Of a DNA stretch of 57,369 nucleotides, positions 37,398-46,195 are shown piece after piece. The stretch comes from an uncultured Chlorobiaceae bacterium (GTDB lineage Bacteria > Bacteroidota > Chlorobiia > Chlorobiales > Chlorobiaceae). Under the pieces are notes generated by a model. The model was not told the DNA's origin. It worked only from the letters and a program-made list of their open reading frames with translations, and searched no databases. How positions within the stretch are numbered: position 1 is the first letter of the stretch; each line of letters opens with the position of its first letter. The position numbers and the translations under genes are program-made. The stretch covers positions 1 to 57,369 of the forward strand of contig CAIMCD010000023.1 in NCBI GenBank assembly GCA_903839405.1. The letters run 5' to 3'.

Positions 37398-39491
37398 ATG
37401 CCCAGTAGTACGCAGTACCTTTTTCTCTTCACCATCGGACCTGTCCAGAGCTTCATAGCCCAGGCACGCAAAACCCGTGATCTTTATGCGGGGAGTGCTA
37501 TTTTGGGAGAAATTATCGATGCAGCAATCACCGTGGCAAAAAGTCATAATCAGGAGAATAAAATTATTGTTCCGGATCCTGATTTAAAAGCCAAGCCAAA
37601 CAGGTTTCTTGCCAGAATCATAACCGAAGATCCTCGAAAGTTCGGTAATGACGTGGAGCAGGCAGCACGCTCAAAGTGGGTTTCCTTAGCCTTAAAAGGA
37701 TTTGTTGATGCCGGAGTATGTAACATCCCCGGCATCTGCAGATTTGATAATGAACAGAAGCAGAAATTCAATTGTGAGGCACTTGCTCAGGTCAAGCCAG
37801 CTGGAGCTGCAGCACAGATCGAGGATCTGCTCGAAGTATATTGGGTTTTGTTGCCATTCGATGGATCGACAGATAAATATCAAGAAAAGCATGATGAGCT
37901 TCAGAAGCGACTTGCAGCAACAAAGAATACGCGCCAGTTTAATCAAATCGATGAACCTCCGGCCAGGAAATGTTCACTTGACGGAGAGCGCAACGCACTC
38001 TATTATAGGCCAGCAGAGTCAGGTAGGGGTGCGGTGCTTAAAGAAATGCACTCGAAGTTTTTGTTGCCGGATACAGAGTTGTTGAATGATTTTCAACTTT
38101 TAGACTTCGGTGAAGGATTAAGTGCAGTTTCACTAGTCAAACGGTTCTATGCAAAAGGAGATGGGTTTCCGTCTACGCCAAGAATTGCCTTGCTTAATAT
38201 TCTTGACAAGATTGAAGCAAGTTCGGTAGGAAGAGATTTTAGCAGCTTTTTTACAAAGGGTCGCAGCAGTAGCCTGCTGAATGAGCAACTCTACTTCGAG
38301 GAAAACCTAACCCCTACTTATTTTAGAAAGAATGGATATAGCGATCTTGTTGAGAAACTACCAACGATACATAAGAGCTATAAATGCATTGAACGGGAGT
38401 TCGGTAATCACATGTCGAAATATTATGCTCTTCTGGTTTTCGATGGGGATAGCATGGGAAGGATATGGTCTGGAGATGGAATTGCCGATCCGAATCGATT
38501 AATAGAGCTTCACGCGCGCGCCTCAGGAAAGCTTCAGATTTTCCAGCAGTTGCTTGGACAACGACTTGGGATTTATGCTGCATATGCTAAGGCTTATCTT
38601 GATGGTGCAATTACTAAGTTATCGAATGAAGATCCGGAAGGAATCTGGGGAACTGTGCTGAACGATTCTACGTATCGAAAATATCTCGAAAAAGTAATAA
38701 GTCAAATTGATGACGCAGATGACAGGAGCGAACAGAGCGTAGCGTTATTTCTTGATATGAAAAAAGGTAAAGCCATCTATGCTGGTGGAGATGACTTTCT
38801 GGGTTTCATCAACCTTAACTATCTGTTCTCAGCCATGAAAGATCTGCGAGAGGCCTACTATGAACTGGTTAGCAAACCACTTGCAGAATTTTATGATGGA
38901 AATCCAGCTAAGCTCACGTTTTCAGCAGGCATTGCCATTGCGCATTACAAAATGCCTCTCAACGAGGTTCTGAAATGGGCGCATGAAATGGAACATGAAG
39001 CAAAAAAGATCAATGAAGGTAAAGATGCTTTTGCTATTGCTGTTCTTAAGCACTCAGGCGAAATTGAAAAAACACGATACAACTGGAAAGATGAAAATGA
39101 CACATGGTTGACAGGTGATATGGATTATATCGTTCGGGAACTTCAGGCAAAAAAAATTTCAAACAATTTTATCAAAGCTATTGCTATAGAGTTTAGAGGG
39201 CTTGCTGAAGTGGACACAAACGGTACTATCACCTGCAGTAATCTTGTGTATTCTGAATTGCCCCGGTTGATAAAGCGATCACTTAACCGCGATCCCGGAG
39301 AAACTCATGATGTATACCATCAAAGATGTGAAGTCATGATAGATCATGTTCAAAGGCTCTTCGATGAGGCGTTTACCTGTAATTCTATCACAGGAAGGAA
39401 ACAGACGCATGTGAAATCACTGACTACATTTCTGTCGGCACTCAATATTTGCGACTTCATTAAGCGGGAAACGGTTCATGAACAAGAGTAA
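37398..39491 (+). CDS. cmr2: Cmr2 / Cas10 of type III-B, without HD domain
   Basis: 697 residues from ATG 37398; an in-frame start at 37344 gives a non-typical N-terminus (MLLAVVFCYTELHLNATV). The protein begins directly with the Cmr2 N-terminal pattern YLFLFTIGPVQSFIAQARKT, so the HD nuclease domain that precedes it in full-size Cmr2 (about 870 residues in Pyrococcus) is absent. Palm-1 (ALLVFDGDSMGRIWSGD) and Palm-2 with GGDD at residues 463-466 (YAGGDDFLGFINL) are intact, so synthesis of cyclic oligoadenylate is expected. The C-terminus includes FSAGIAIAHYKMPLNEVLKW, typical for Cmr2. First gene of the operon; overlaps cmr3 by 14 bp. Confidence 0.92.
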   Translation: MPSSTQYLFLFTIGPVQSFIAQARKTRDLYAGSAILGEIIDAAITVAKSHNQENKIIVPDPDLKAKPNRFLARIITEDPRKFGNDVEQAARSKWVSLALKGFVDAGVCNIPGICRFDNEQKQKFNCEALAQVKPAGAAAQIEDLLEVYWVLLPFDGSTDKYQEKHDELQKRLAATKNTRQFNQIDEPPARKCSLDGERNALYYRPAESGRGAVLKEMHSKFLLPDTELLNDFQLLDFGEGLSAVSLVKRFYAKGDGFPSTPRIALLNILDKIEASSVGRDFSSFFTKGRSSSLLNEQLYFEENLTPTYFRKNGYSDLVEKLPTIHKSYKCIEREFGNHMSKYYALLVFDGDSMGRIWSGDGIADPNRLIELHARASGKLQIFQQLLGQRLGIYAAYAKAYLDGAITKLSNEDPEGIWGTVLNDSTYRKYLEKVISQIDDADDRSEQSVALFLDMKKGKAIYAGGDDFLGFINLNYLFSAMKDLREAYYELVSKPLAEFYDGNPAKLTFSAGIAIAHYKMPLNEVLKWAHEMEHEAKKINEGKDAFAIAVLKHSGEIEKTRYNWKDENDTWLTGDMDYIVRELQAKKISNNFIKAIAIEFRGLAEVDTNGTITCSNLVYSELPRLIKRSLNRDPGETHDVYHQRCEVMIDHVQRLFDEAFTCNSITGRKQTHVKSLTTFLSALNICDFIKRETVHEQE

Positions 39492-40620
39492 ATCATCGAT
39501 TTCAATTATTTTTGAAGCGTTCGATACGCTGTTTTTTCGAGATGGACGGCCATTTTCCATGGGCGATGATACTTGGGCTGATGGAATATTTCCTCCACCT
39601 TTATCTGTCATACATGGTGCATTGCGAACAGGATATTTTGCCCAAAATATTGGCCAGTTTCCTGAAGCTGGTGGGCCAGACGACCCAACAAGTGGTTTGC
39701 ATATAAATAAAATTTGTTATCGGATTTCGCCTGGAAATTTATTCTGCTATCCAGCTCCGCTTGACTTTATAGAAATTAAGAATAAGCAGTTTAAAGACAT
39801 GGTCGATGAACGCGTAAACAAACGCTATTCAATTGAGAAGCTCAAATTAGTCAAGGATACTGAGGGTTGTTCTTCACTTGAAGAGAAGAATCTGGGTATG
39901 TTCGTACATAAAGGGGAGGTAGAACCGCTAGAAAATGGGTTGATTGATGTGCAGGGCCTGACAAACTATCTTTGTAATGGCAGCTTGTGTAAGGTTATCA
40001 AATTGTCCGATCATATATGCAAAGAGCCTAAAGTTGGTATCGGAAGGAGCGATGTAACTCGCACTTCAGGGGATACTGGAAAGCTTTACAGGGTAGGATT
40101 ACAGCGCCCGGCATCCCGAGATGGTCAGAGCAGATTTGAGGTTGTTGTCGAATTTGAGGAAATGCCGTTGGTTGGCAGCGGTATTCTCAGGTTAGGCGGG
40201 GAAGGTAAGTGTGTGTCGTATTTAGCTGAACGTATCCCTGAAATCAATATTTCATCATTAGAAAAATCAGAAAATAACCGGTTCAAACTTTACTTTCTTA
40301 CCCCGGCAGTGTTTGATAAGGGTTGGATTGCGAGTTGGATGGAGACTGGTGAATACAAGGGTCTCGGGTTCAATTTTCTTGGCGCAGTTGTTGGTAAACC
40401 ACTATATCTCGGAGGCTTTGACATAAAGGCGCGAAAGCCGAAAATTATGAGGAAGGCAGTTCCTGCTGGGAGTATTTATAATTTTGAGCTTAAAGAAGGA
40501 ACTGTGAAGTCAAGGTTTGAAGAACTAAAAAATGCATTTCATGGAAAATCGCTAGCCGATGAAAGCCTGTGCAGCATCCGTGAGGGATATGGTATTGCTT
40601 ATCTGGGAGTAGGAGAATGA
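39478..40620 (+). CDS. cmr3: Cmr3, RAMP subunit capping the crRNA 5' tag
   Basis: 380 residues. N-terminal signature FEAFDTLFFRDGRPFSMGDD, IFPPPLSVIHGALRTGYF and later AVVGKPLYLGGFDIKARKPK; the C-terminus has the Gly-rich RAMP loop GYGIAYLGVG. Cmr3 is the family's Cas5-like RAMP that binds the 5' handle of the crRNA and contacts Cmr2. It starts inside the last codons of cmr2 and its TGA stop overlaps the start of the next gene (ATGA at 40617-40620), which shows tight coupling. Confidence 0.9.
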   Translation: MNKSKSSISIIFEAFDTLFFRDGRPFSMGDDTWADGIFPPPLSVIHGALRTGYFAQNIGQFPEAGGPDDPTSGLHINKICYRISPGNLFCYPAPLDFIEIKNKQFKDMVDERVNKRYSIEKLKLVKDTEGCSSLEEKNLGMFVHKGEVEPLENGLIDVQGLTNYLCNGSLCKVIKLSDHICKEPKVGIGRSDVTRTSGDTGKLYRVGLQRPASRDGQSRFEVVVEFEEMPLVGSGILRLGGEGKCVSYLAERIPEINISSLEKSENNRFKLYFLTPAVFDKGWIASWMETGEYKGLGFNFLGAVVGKPLYLGGFDIKARKPKIMRKAVPAGSIYNFELKEGTVKSRFEELKNAFHGKSLADESLCSIREGYGIAYLGVGE

Positions 40621-42023
40621 AAAAAGTTATTGCTACTGTTGGTACTTCATTGATTACCAATTATCTGAAGCCTGAAATCAAAATGATCTTAGGGAAGGAA
40701 TATGATTGTATAAAAAATGCTTTTGATAAATTGGAGACCCAAGATGCCAGTCAGTATCGTTCTGTGGATTCTAAGGTATATATCGATTACATAGAGGATG
40801 TAATTCTTCATAAGTGGATGAAAGGAATTGACTGGGATATGCAGGTAAAATACTGGAATCTTGATAATAATATATTGCTGAATACGGCTGCGTCTGCAGA
40901 AATTTCCAGTATTCTTAAAATTAAAGATACTGGGGTAGTTTATCTGATTGCAACGGATACGATTCTTTCTTGCTTGGCGGCAAAGATTATTGCATTCACG
41001 TTGAATGGGTTCAAAAAAGAAGATGGTACAATTTTGAATGTCAGTTTTGATCCAAATGTAGATGTTGTTACGGGATTAAGGGTTGATAATGCGCAGCAAT
41101 TTCAGGATATTGGTTTACCTAAACTGATTGAGAAATTAGTTGATTTAGGTATAAATAATGAAGAAATAATGTTAAATATAACAGGAGGATATAAAGGTGT
41201 AATTCCATATTTGACTATAATTGGTCAGTTATTTAAGAATGTTTATATCATGTATCTTTATGAAAAAAGTGACAAAATTATTAAAATACCGAAATTACCT
41301 ATAAATTTTGATTGGGTAGTTCAGGAGAAATTTTTTTCATTATGCATGATAAAGAATATTAGCAATTCTGAGGGCTCTTCTCAGATTAGTAAAAATGAAG
41401 AAATAGATGCTGATTTATCTTTATTATTCGAACGAGAGCCCAATAAACTGACACTATCTGCACTTGGTAAAATATTAATAAACACTTTGAGTGTCGATGA
41501 AATTGAGTCAAGACATGTGTTAGGTTTTTTAATGGAATATCGTCTTGTTAAGCATTTTAATAATTATGTATATCAAGACGTTTTGTGCAATAAATATCCT
41601 ATTGTAGAAACGCCAAACAGAAATTCTATATACAATGCGTGTGAACTTGATTTAATCCTTCGACAGGAAGATCTTTCTTGTAATAAATTTGTTGCAATTG
41701 AAGTAAAAAGTTTTTTGAGTAAAAAAAAGCTTGAGAGACAAGTGAAAGATCAAATAATTGGTTTTAATAGCAATTCTTTATGGCCTTTGGAATATCATAT
41801 TGTCATATACAGTTTTATTAAGGTAAATAATGATGATTTAGTCGACTGGTTTAATAAAAAAATAGTCCCCTGTTTCAGTGCTATGAAAAACTGTAAACCA
41901 TGTTTGGTGTATTTGTATGTCGATTGGAATGTGAATAAAAAAAATGAAAGTAATGATACACAAAATCCTTATAAAGGTTATTTAAGTTCTGATCAAAAGC
42001 TAAATCTTGAATATCTTATTTAA
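40617..42023 (+). CDS. CARF-domain protein with C-terminal PD-(D/E)xK nuclease (Card1/Can2-type)
   Basis: 468 residues. N-terminal CARF domain (TIGR02619/APE2256-like): VGTSLI at residues 8-13 and NITGGYKG at 187-194, where cyclic oligoadenylate is expected to bind. A helical, winged-helix-like middle (about 270-325: LTLSALGKILINTLSVDEI) links to a C-terminal restriction-like nuclease: Glu343-Leu-Asp345 followed by AIEVKS with Glu362 and Lys364. This is the architecture of cOA-activated effectors such as Card1/Can2. It sits between cmr3 and cmr4, coupled to cmr3 (ATGA), and is visibly more AT-rich than any neighbour (many AAT, TTA and ATA codons), which suggests a separate origin. Which cyclic oligoadenylate it binds and whether it cuts RNA, ssDNA or dsDNA cannot be told. 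Confidence 0.8.
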   Translation: MKKVIATVGTSLITNYLKPEIKMILGKEYDCIKNAFDKLETQDASQYRSVDSKVYIDYIEDVILHKWMKGIDWDMQVKYWNLDNNILLNTAASAEISSILKIKDTGVVYLIATDTILSCLAAKIIAFTLNGFKKEDGTILNVSFDPNVDVVTGLRVDNAQQFQDIGLPKLIEKLVDLGINNEEIMLNITGGYKGVIPYLTIIGQLFKNVYIMYLYEKSDKIIKIPKLPINFDWVVQEKFFSLCMIKNISNSEGSSQISKNEEIDADLSLLFEREPNKLTLSALGKILINTLSVDEIESRHVLGFLMEYRLVKHFNNYVYQDVLCNKYPIVETPNRNSIYNACELDLILRQEDLSCNKFVAIEVKSFLSKKKLERQVKDQIIGFNSNSLWPLEYHIVIYSFIKVNNDDLVDWFNKKIVPCFSAMKNCKPCLVYLYVDWNVNKKNESNDTQNPYKGYLSSDQKLNLEYLI

Positions 42024-42034
42024 ATCCGGAAATC

Positions 42035-43078
42035 ATGTATAAAAAAGCGATACCTTTTTTTCTTGTCTGCGAAACGCCGCTCCATGCGGGTAGCGGTAGC
42101 GATCTGGGTGTTATTGATCTTCCTATTCAACGTGAAAGGCACACTACATTTCCTAAAATTGAGAGTTCCAGTCTAAAAGGGAGCTTGAGGGAGGCTTTTG
42201 AGTCAAAACCAGATCTCAATAAAGTTGATAAAATTAAAATTCATCTTGCCTTTGGTTATGACGAACAAGAGGATGATTCTGAGGTAATCGATCATTTTGA
42301 AGATGAAAAGCAGTTTCAAGGCGCTTTGGGTTTTACCGATGCACGGCTTCTGCTTTTTCCTGTGAAATCCATGAAAGGGGTATTTGTATGGATTACCTGT
42401 CCTAAAGTCCTGGAGCAATTCAGGCGTGACATGTCGCTAGACGGCATCGTGTTGCTGGATAAAGGTCTCAAGACGTTGCTTGATGTTGTTGTTCCAGAAG
42501 TTACGTCGGAAAAATGCCTTGTTTCAAGTGATAAGGTGATCGTCAATCCACAGGAGAAAAGCGAGTTAGGTAAGAAAATTGTACTCGAAGAATATGCGTT
42601 CACAGCAATTCAAAGTGAGGATTATTGTGAGAACCTTGCCGCTTGTTTTGCAGAGTGGCTGTTTCCATGTGTGGCTAAGGGTGAGTCTGATCTTTATGCT
42701 TTCTGGCGGAAACAGTTGAAAAACAATCTTGTGATTTTGCCCAATGATGATTTTTCCGATTTCGTGAACCTTTCTACCGAAGTAATTACACGCACAAAGA
42801 TTGATAACGAGAAAGGGACTGTCAAGGATGGCGCTCTTTTTACTGAAGAATATTTACCAGCAGAAAGTGTGCTTTATTCTCTTGCATTAGCCGGGCAAAT
42901 TTTTCACAAGAATGACAAGAAAGCGCCATTTACCGAAGGACAGATAATAGGAGAACAAGACCAGTCAACATTTGAAACTCGTCTTGTTACAGAATTTTTC
43001 AAATCCTGTTTGCCGCCTGTTGTTCAGATTGGAGGTAACGCGACACTGGGTAAAGGACTTGTTCGGACTGTAAAATAA
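42035..43078 (+). CDS. cmr4: Cmr4, backbone RAMP and target RNA ribonuclease
   Basis: 347 residues. N-terminal pattern typical for Cmr4: ETPLHAGSGSDLGVIDLPIQ with Asp28, the metal-dependent target-RNA cleavage residue (GVIDLPIQRE context). FPKIESSSLKGSLREAF and the C-terminal GGNATLGKGLVR Gly-rich loop follow. Cmr4 forms the filament along the crRNA and cleaves target RNA every six nucleotides. It follows the CARF gene by 11 bp. Confidence 0.92.
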   Translation: MYKKAIPFFLVCETPLHAGSGSDLGVIDLPIQRERHTTFPKIESSSLKGSLREAFESKPDLNKVDKIKIHLAFGYDEQEDDSEVIDHFEDEKQFQGALGFTDARLLLFPVKSMKGVFVWITCPKVLEQFRRDMSLDGIVLLDKGLKTLLDVVVPEVTSEKCLVSSDKVIVNPQEKSELGKKIVLEEYAFTAIQSEDYCENLAACFAEWLFPCVAKGESDLYAFWRKQLKNNLVILPNDDFSDFVNLSTEVITRTKIDNEKGTVKDGALFTEEYLPAESVLYSLALAGQIFHKNDKKAPFTEGQIIGEQDQSTFETRLVTEFFKSCLPPVVQIGGNATLGKGLVRTVK

Positions 43079-43096
43079 ATACGAGGAGATGCCTTT

Positions 43097-43528
43097 ATGC
43101 CTGAAAGCATGCGACTGAACAATGAACGCCGAAGGGCTCAAGAAGCATATTTCTGCGCTCAACAAGCTAGCGCAGAAACCTATGCAGAAGAATACAAAGC
43201 ACTCGTAAAGAAAATACCCATGAGAATAAAATCTAGTGGGCTTTGCGCGACAATTGCTTTTATGTTTGCAAAAGCTAGTGACGATAAACAACACAGGCTG
43301 TTGTACACTCAGCTTGATACATGGCTCAGAAAGACGGGATATGTGCCTCCTCAGCTTAAGCAACTTGCCCAGGCAGTGATTTTTTTGGGAAATGCCGAAT
43401 ATCGAGCGGTTACAAACGAGACCCTTGCTTTTTTTGCTTGGTTGCGCAGGTTTTCCGATGGATTAATTGAAAAGAAAACGGTCACTTCTCATGTTGCAGA
43501 AACAAACAGCGAAACTATATCTGGATAG
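43097..43528 (+). CDS. cmr5: Cmr5 small subunit (first copy)
   Basis: 143 residues, all-helical, typical Cmr5 size. Recognisable pattern: RRRAQEAYFCAQQ near the N-terminus, YKALVKKIPMRIKSSGLCATIAF and the C-terminal TNETLAFFAWLRRFSDGLIE. Cmr5 copies line the complex next to Cmr4 and stabilise target-RNA binding. A second Cmr5-like gene follows and starts inside this gene (43491), so they are likely cotranslated. Confidence 0.85.
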   Translation: MPESMRLNNERRRAQEAYFCAQQASAETYAEEYKALVKKIPMRIKSSGLCATIAFMFAKASDDKQHRLLYTQLDTWLRKTGYVPPQLKQLAQAVIFLGNAEYRAVTNETLAFFAWLRRFSDGLIEKKTVTSHVAETNSETISG

Positions 43529-44222
43529 CAAAAAGAAATGGCGAGTAAAGTTCGATAACGCCAAGCCTCATGAAAAGGGTGGGGTTGTTCCTGAGCGTAT
43601 TTGTAGCGCATTTAGCAAGACTGAACACGACCAAAAACCTTGCGTGGTTACAAAAACGGATGGCACAATTACATGTGTCCAGCTTGGCGACATACTTTTT
43701 GGTACCATAACGTCATATCCAGCAGATCAAAAACAATGCCAAGGTCAGCCTATATCGTCTCGACGGTTGCATCCGTCTTTTTCATCAACGAGCACGTTGA
43801 CGAGTGCCACAAATTCCGGGAGCAGTTCCCAAGTCTCAGCAGCCATTGATTATAATAAAACCTGTGAACAGGTGGCTTGGCAGTGCGCTGTGAAAGGTGC
43901 CGTGTTAGGAAAGGATTATAGGAACTCAGCGAAAAGCTTGCCAATGATGATTCGTCACAACGGTTTGGGGGCAAGCCTTGTGTTTATTGAGAGACAAAAA
44001 AAAGATATGGAGCATTACCGCATGCTCTTCATGCACCTCAGCGGATTGCTTGTTACTTTGGAACCAGACCTTGCACAGGGAGAAATAGTTGAGAACTTCC
44101 GGACAAAGCTTGGTTCCTCTCGGACCAGATCTTTAACCATAGAGGTAATTTCTTTTTTAGGCTGGCTGAGCCGTTACGCTGAAGGATTGACTACAGACAA
44201 TAATTCCAAAAAACATGGCTAA
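43491..44222 (+). CDS. Second Cmr5-like protein with long N-terminal extension
   Basis: 243 residues from ATG 43491 (in-frame TTG at 43467). The C-terminal part (about residues 119-235) is Cmr5-like: YRNSAKSLPMMIRHNGLGAS and TIEVISFLGWLSRYAEGL match in order with the first Cmr5 copy. Residues 1-95 form an extra domain of unknown type, rich in Lys and with a possible beta-structured segment (PCVVTKTDGTITCVQLGDIL), joined by a Ser/Thr-rich linker (about 98-117). Identity to the first copy is low, so this is an old duplication or a family relative. It overlaps cmr5 by 38 bp and cmr6 by 8 bp, so it should be produced with the complex and may be an alternative or additional filament subunit. Confidence 0.7.
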   Translation: MLQKQTAKLYLDSKKKWRVKFDNAKPHEKGGVVPERICSAFSKTEHDQKPCVVTKTDGTITCVQLGDILFGTITSYPADQKQCQGQPISSRRLHPSFSSTSTLTSATNSGSSSQVSAAIDYNKTCEQVAWQCAVKGAVLGKDYRNSAKSLPMMIRHNGLGASLVFIERQKKDMEHYRMLFMHLSGLLVTLEPDLAQGEIVENFRTKLGSSRTRSLTIEVISFLGWLSRYAEGLTTDNNSKKHG

Positions 44223-45231
44223 ATCAGAAAAAAAAGACTGGCACGAACAAATCCGCCAAGTGGGTCAGCAGTTTGGAGTTGAAGTCTCATCAAGAAGCTG
44301 TGACCAAAAATCGGAAAGTCATATGGCTACGGCAGACTGCATCAACAAGTGTACGGTTTCTCAGCACACATATTTGCCGTATGATTCGCGGCAGGCATTG
44401 GATTCTGCTTCGGAAGTCGCTGGAGTTCTTATCGACAATTTTTCCCTCAAGCTGAACAAGGCTGCCCGATTTGAGGGCACTAAATTCAGCTTTTACAAAG
44501 CAAACAGGAATAATGTTGAGTATGAACCAATTGCATTTTTTGGCAATATCTATTTTAACGAAATAGTCGCACGTCAAACAAATAGTGTCAAGGCGATGAA
44601 TCTTGATATTAAATATTTTGATGCAAAGATTGATTGGCGTTTATGTGTTGGACTCGGCAATGAGTCAGTATATGAAACATCTATGACGTTGCATCACATT
44701 TACGGGATTCCCTACATCCCGGCGAGTGCGGTGAAAGGTGTGGTTCGCAGTTGGGTGATTACAGAGTTGTTTGATAGTGAAATGCAGGCGATTAAGGACG
44801 TAGACTTCTGTGATATTTTTGGTTGCCCTAATAAATTTGAGGGAGAAAGCTCTTATTACAATGAGGACCGACAAGGGAAAGTTTTTTTCTTTGATGTTTA
44901 CCCGCTTTCAATGCCGAATATTAAGGTCGATATTATGAACCCTCATTATGGTGATTATTACATGGATAAACAGGTAGACGGTAATCCAGTTCCTCCTGCG
45001 GATTATCTGTCTCCAGTACCTATCAATTTTCTTACAGTTGAGAATACGTTATTTCGCTTCGTGCTTGGCATTAAGAAAGAGGATAATAGATTAATCAGCA
45101 AAGGAATATTTATTGGACAAAAGATTTTTGACATTGCGAAGTCTCAGCTCATTGAAGCCTTGACTAAACGAGGCATCGGAGCAAAAACCGCTGTTGGATA
45201 TGGTTGTATGAAAAAAATTGCAGAGTTATGA
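44215..45231 (+). CDS. cmr6: Cmr6 RAMP subunit
   Basis: 338 residues. RAMP pattern of Cmr6: WRLCVGLGNESVYETSMTLHH, YGIPYIPASAVKGVVRSW (SxxKGxxR), DIFGCPNK, and the C-terminal GIGAKTAVGYGCMKK Gly-rich loop. The first 90 residues are an extra, less-conserved segment that is not needed for the RAMP fold. Cmr6 caps the 3' end of the crRNA with Cmr1. It overlaps the preceding Cmr5-like gene by 8 bp and cmr1 by 4 bp. Confidence 0.9.
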   Translation: MAKSEKKDWHEQIRQVGQQFGVEVSSRSCDQKSESHMATADCINKCTVSQHTYLPYDSRQALDSASEVAGVLIDNFSLKLNKAARFEGTKFSFYKANRNNVEYEPIAFFGNIYFNEIVARQTNSVKAMNLDIKYFDAKIDWRLCVGLGNESVYETSMTLHHIYGIPYIPASAVKGVVRSWVITELFDSEMQAIKDVDFCDIFGCPNKFEGESSYYNEDRQGKVFFFDVYPLSMPNIKVDIMNPHYGDYYMDKQVDGNPVPPADYLSPVPINFLTVENTLFRFVLGIKKEDNRLISKGIFIGQKIFDIAKSQLIEALTKRGIGAKTAVGYGCMKKIAEL

Positions 45232-46193
45232 ATTCAGTTACTTTTAATTGCGAAATCATCACTCCGATGTTTCTTGCTGGAGCTGACGGAAAATCACCAG
45301 AGTTAAGACCATCATCAATCAAGGGTGCGTTACGGTTTTGGTGGAGAGCTATGCATGGTGATTTATCGATTACAGAATTGCATGCGAAAGAATCCAGTGT
45401 TTTTGGTTGTGGTGGTGAACATGCAACTCGTAGTCGAATAAGTATTGATGTGAGACCTCATACTCTTCCTATTAATCAAGGACTTTCTGAAAAAAAAATT
45501 GATACTCCTTCGCCAACCCTGAATGACCCTGAACGAACCATTCGCGCGCAATTGTTTACCTATCTTGCTTATGGTGCCCATCAACGTGAGTATTTTAAGG
45601 TTGGGAGTCAATTCAGTGTTACTTTTCGATATCACAAGCTTATCTCACCTGAAAATGATTTTGTTATCCCCTTTGAACTTATTTCTTTTTTCGGCGGATT
45701 AGGTGCAAGAGGTCGTAATGGTTTTGGATCTTTCAAGATATTATCATGCGATGACTCAAACGTTAAATTACATTCTGATCCAAAATCAATTTTAAGAAAA
45801 CTCAATAGTGGTTTACCCTGTGGATATACAGCGTTTTCTGAAAAATCCAAACTATTCAAGACTACAGATCATCAAGTTTCATGGGAGAAATCTCTTGAAG
45901 TAATCGGTACAGCTTATATTAAAGAAAAGCGAAAGCTTGAAAATGCCCATACCTATGATAAACGGGCGTTTATTGCTGCACCTATTGTTCAAAGTGATGT
46001 TCTTCTGTGGCATAAAGAGCGTCATGCAAAGCAGTACTTTTTAAGTGTAACAAGGAATGTAACAGGCACATATGATGGTTGGATTTTATTTCTTCCTTAC
46101 AAGCATCATAAAAACACAACCACAGACAACTATGGGAAAGCAACAACAGAATTTAACAACGGATTGAAAAGACATTTAATAGAGTTGATATAA
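45228..46193 (+). CDS. cmr1: Cmr1 RAMP subunit
   Basis: 321 residues from ATG 45228 (ATGA overlap with cmr6; an in-frame start at 45204 is less likely). Cmr1 signature: FNCEIITPMFLAGADGKSPE, RPSSIKGALRFWWRAMHG, VFGCGGE and FFGGLGARGRNGFGS. Cmr1 is at the 3' end of the crRNA and contributes to activation on target RNA. It is a single-domain form of ordinary length. It is followed by cas6 after 2 bp. Confidence 0.9.
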   Translation: MNSVTFNCEIITPMFLAGADGKSPELRPSSIKGALRFWWRAMHGDLSITELHAKESSVFGCGGEHATRSRISIDVRPHTLPINQGLSEKKIDTPSPTLNDPERTIRAQLFTYLAYGAHQREYFKVGSQFSVTFRYHKLISPENDFVIPFELISFFGGLGARGRNGFGSFKILSCDDSNVKLHSDPKSILRKLNSGLPCGYTAFSEKSKLFKTTDHQVSWEKSLEVIGTAYIKEKRKLENAHTYDKRAFIAAPIVQSDVLLWHKERHAKQYFLSVTRNVTGTYDGWILFLPYKHHKNTTTDNYGKATTEFNNGLKRHLIELI

Positions 46194-46195
46194 GC

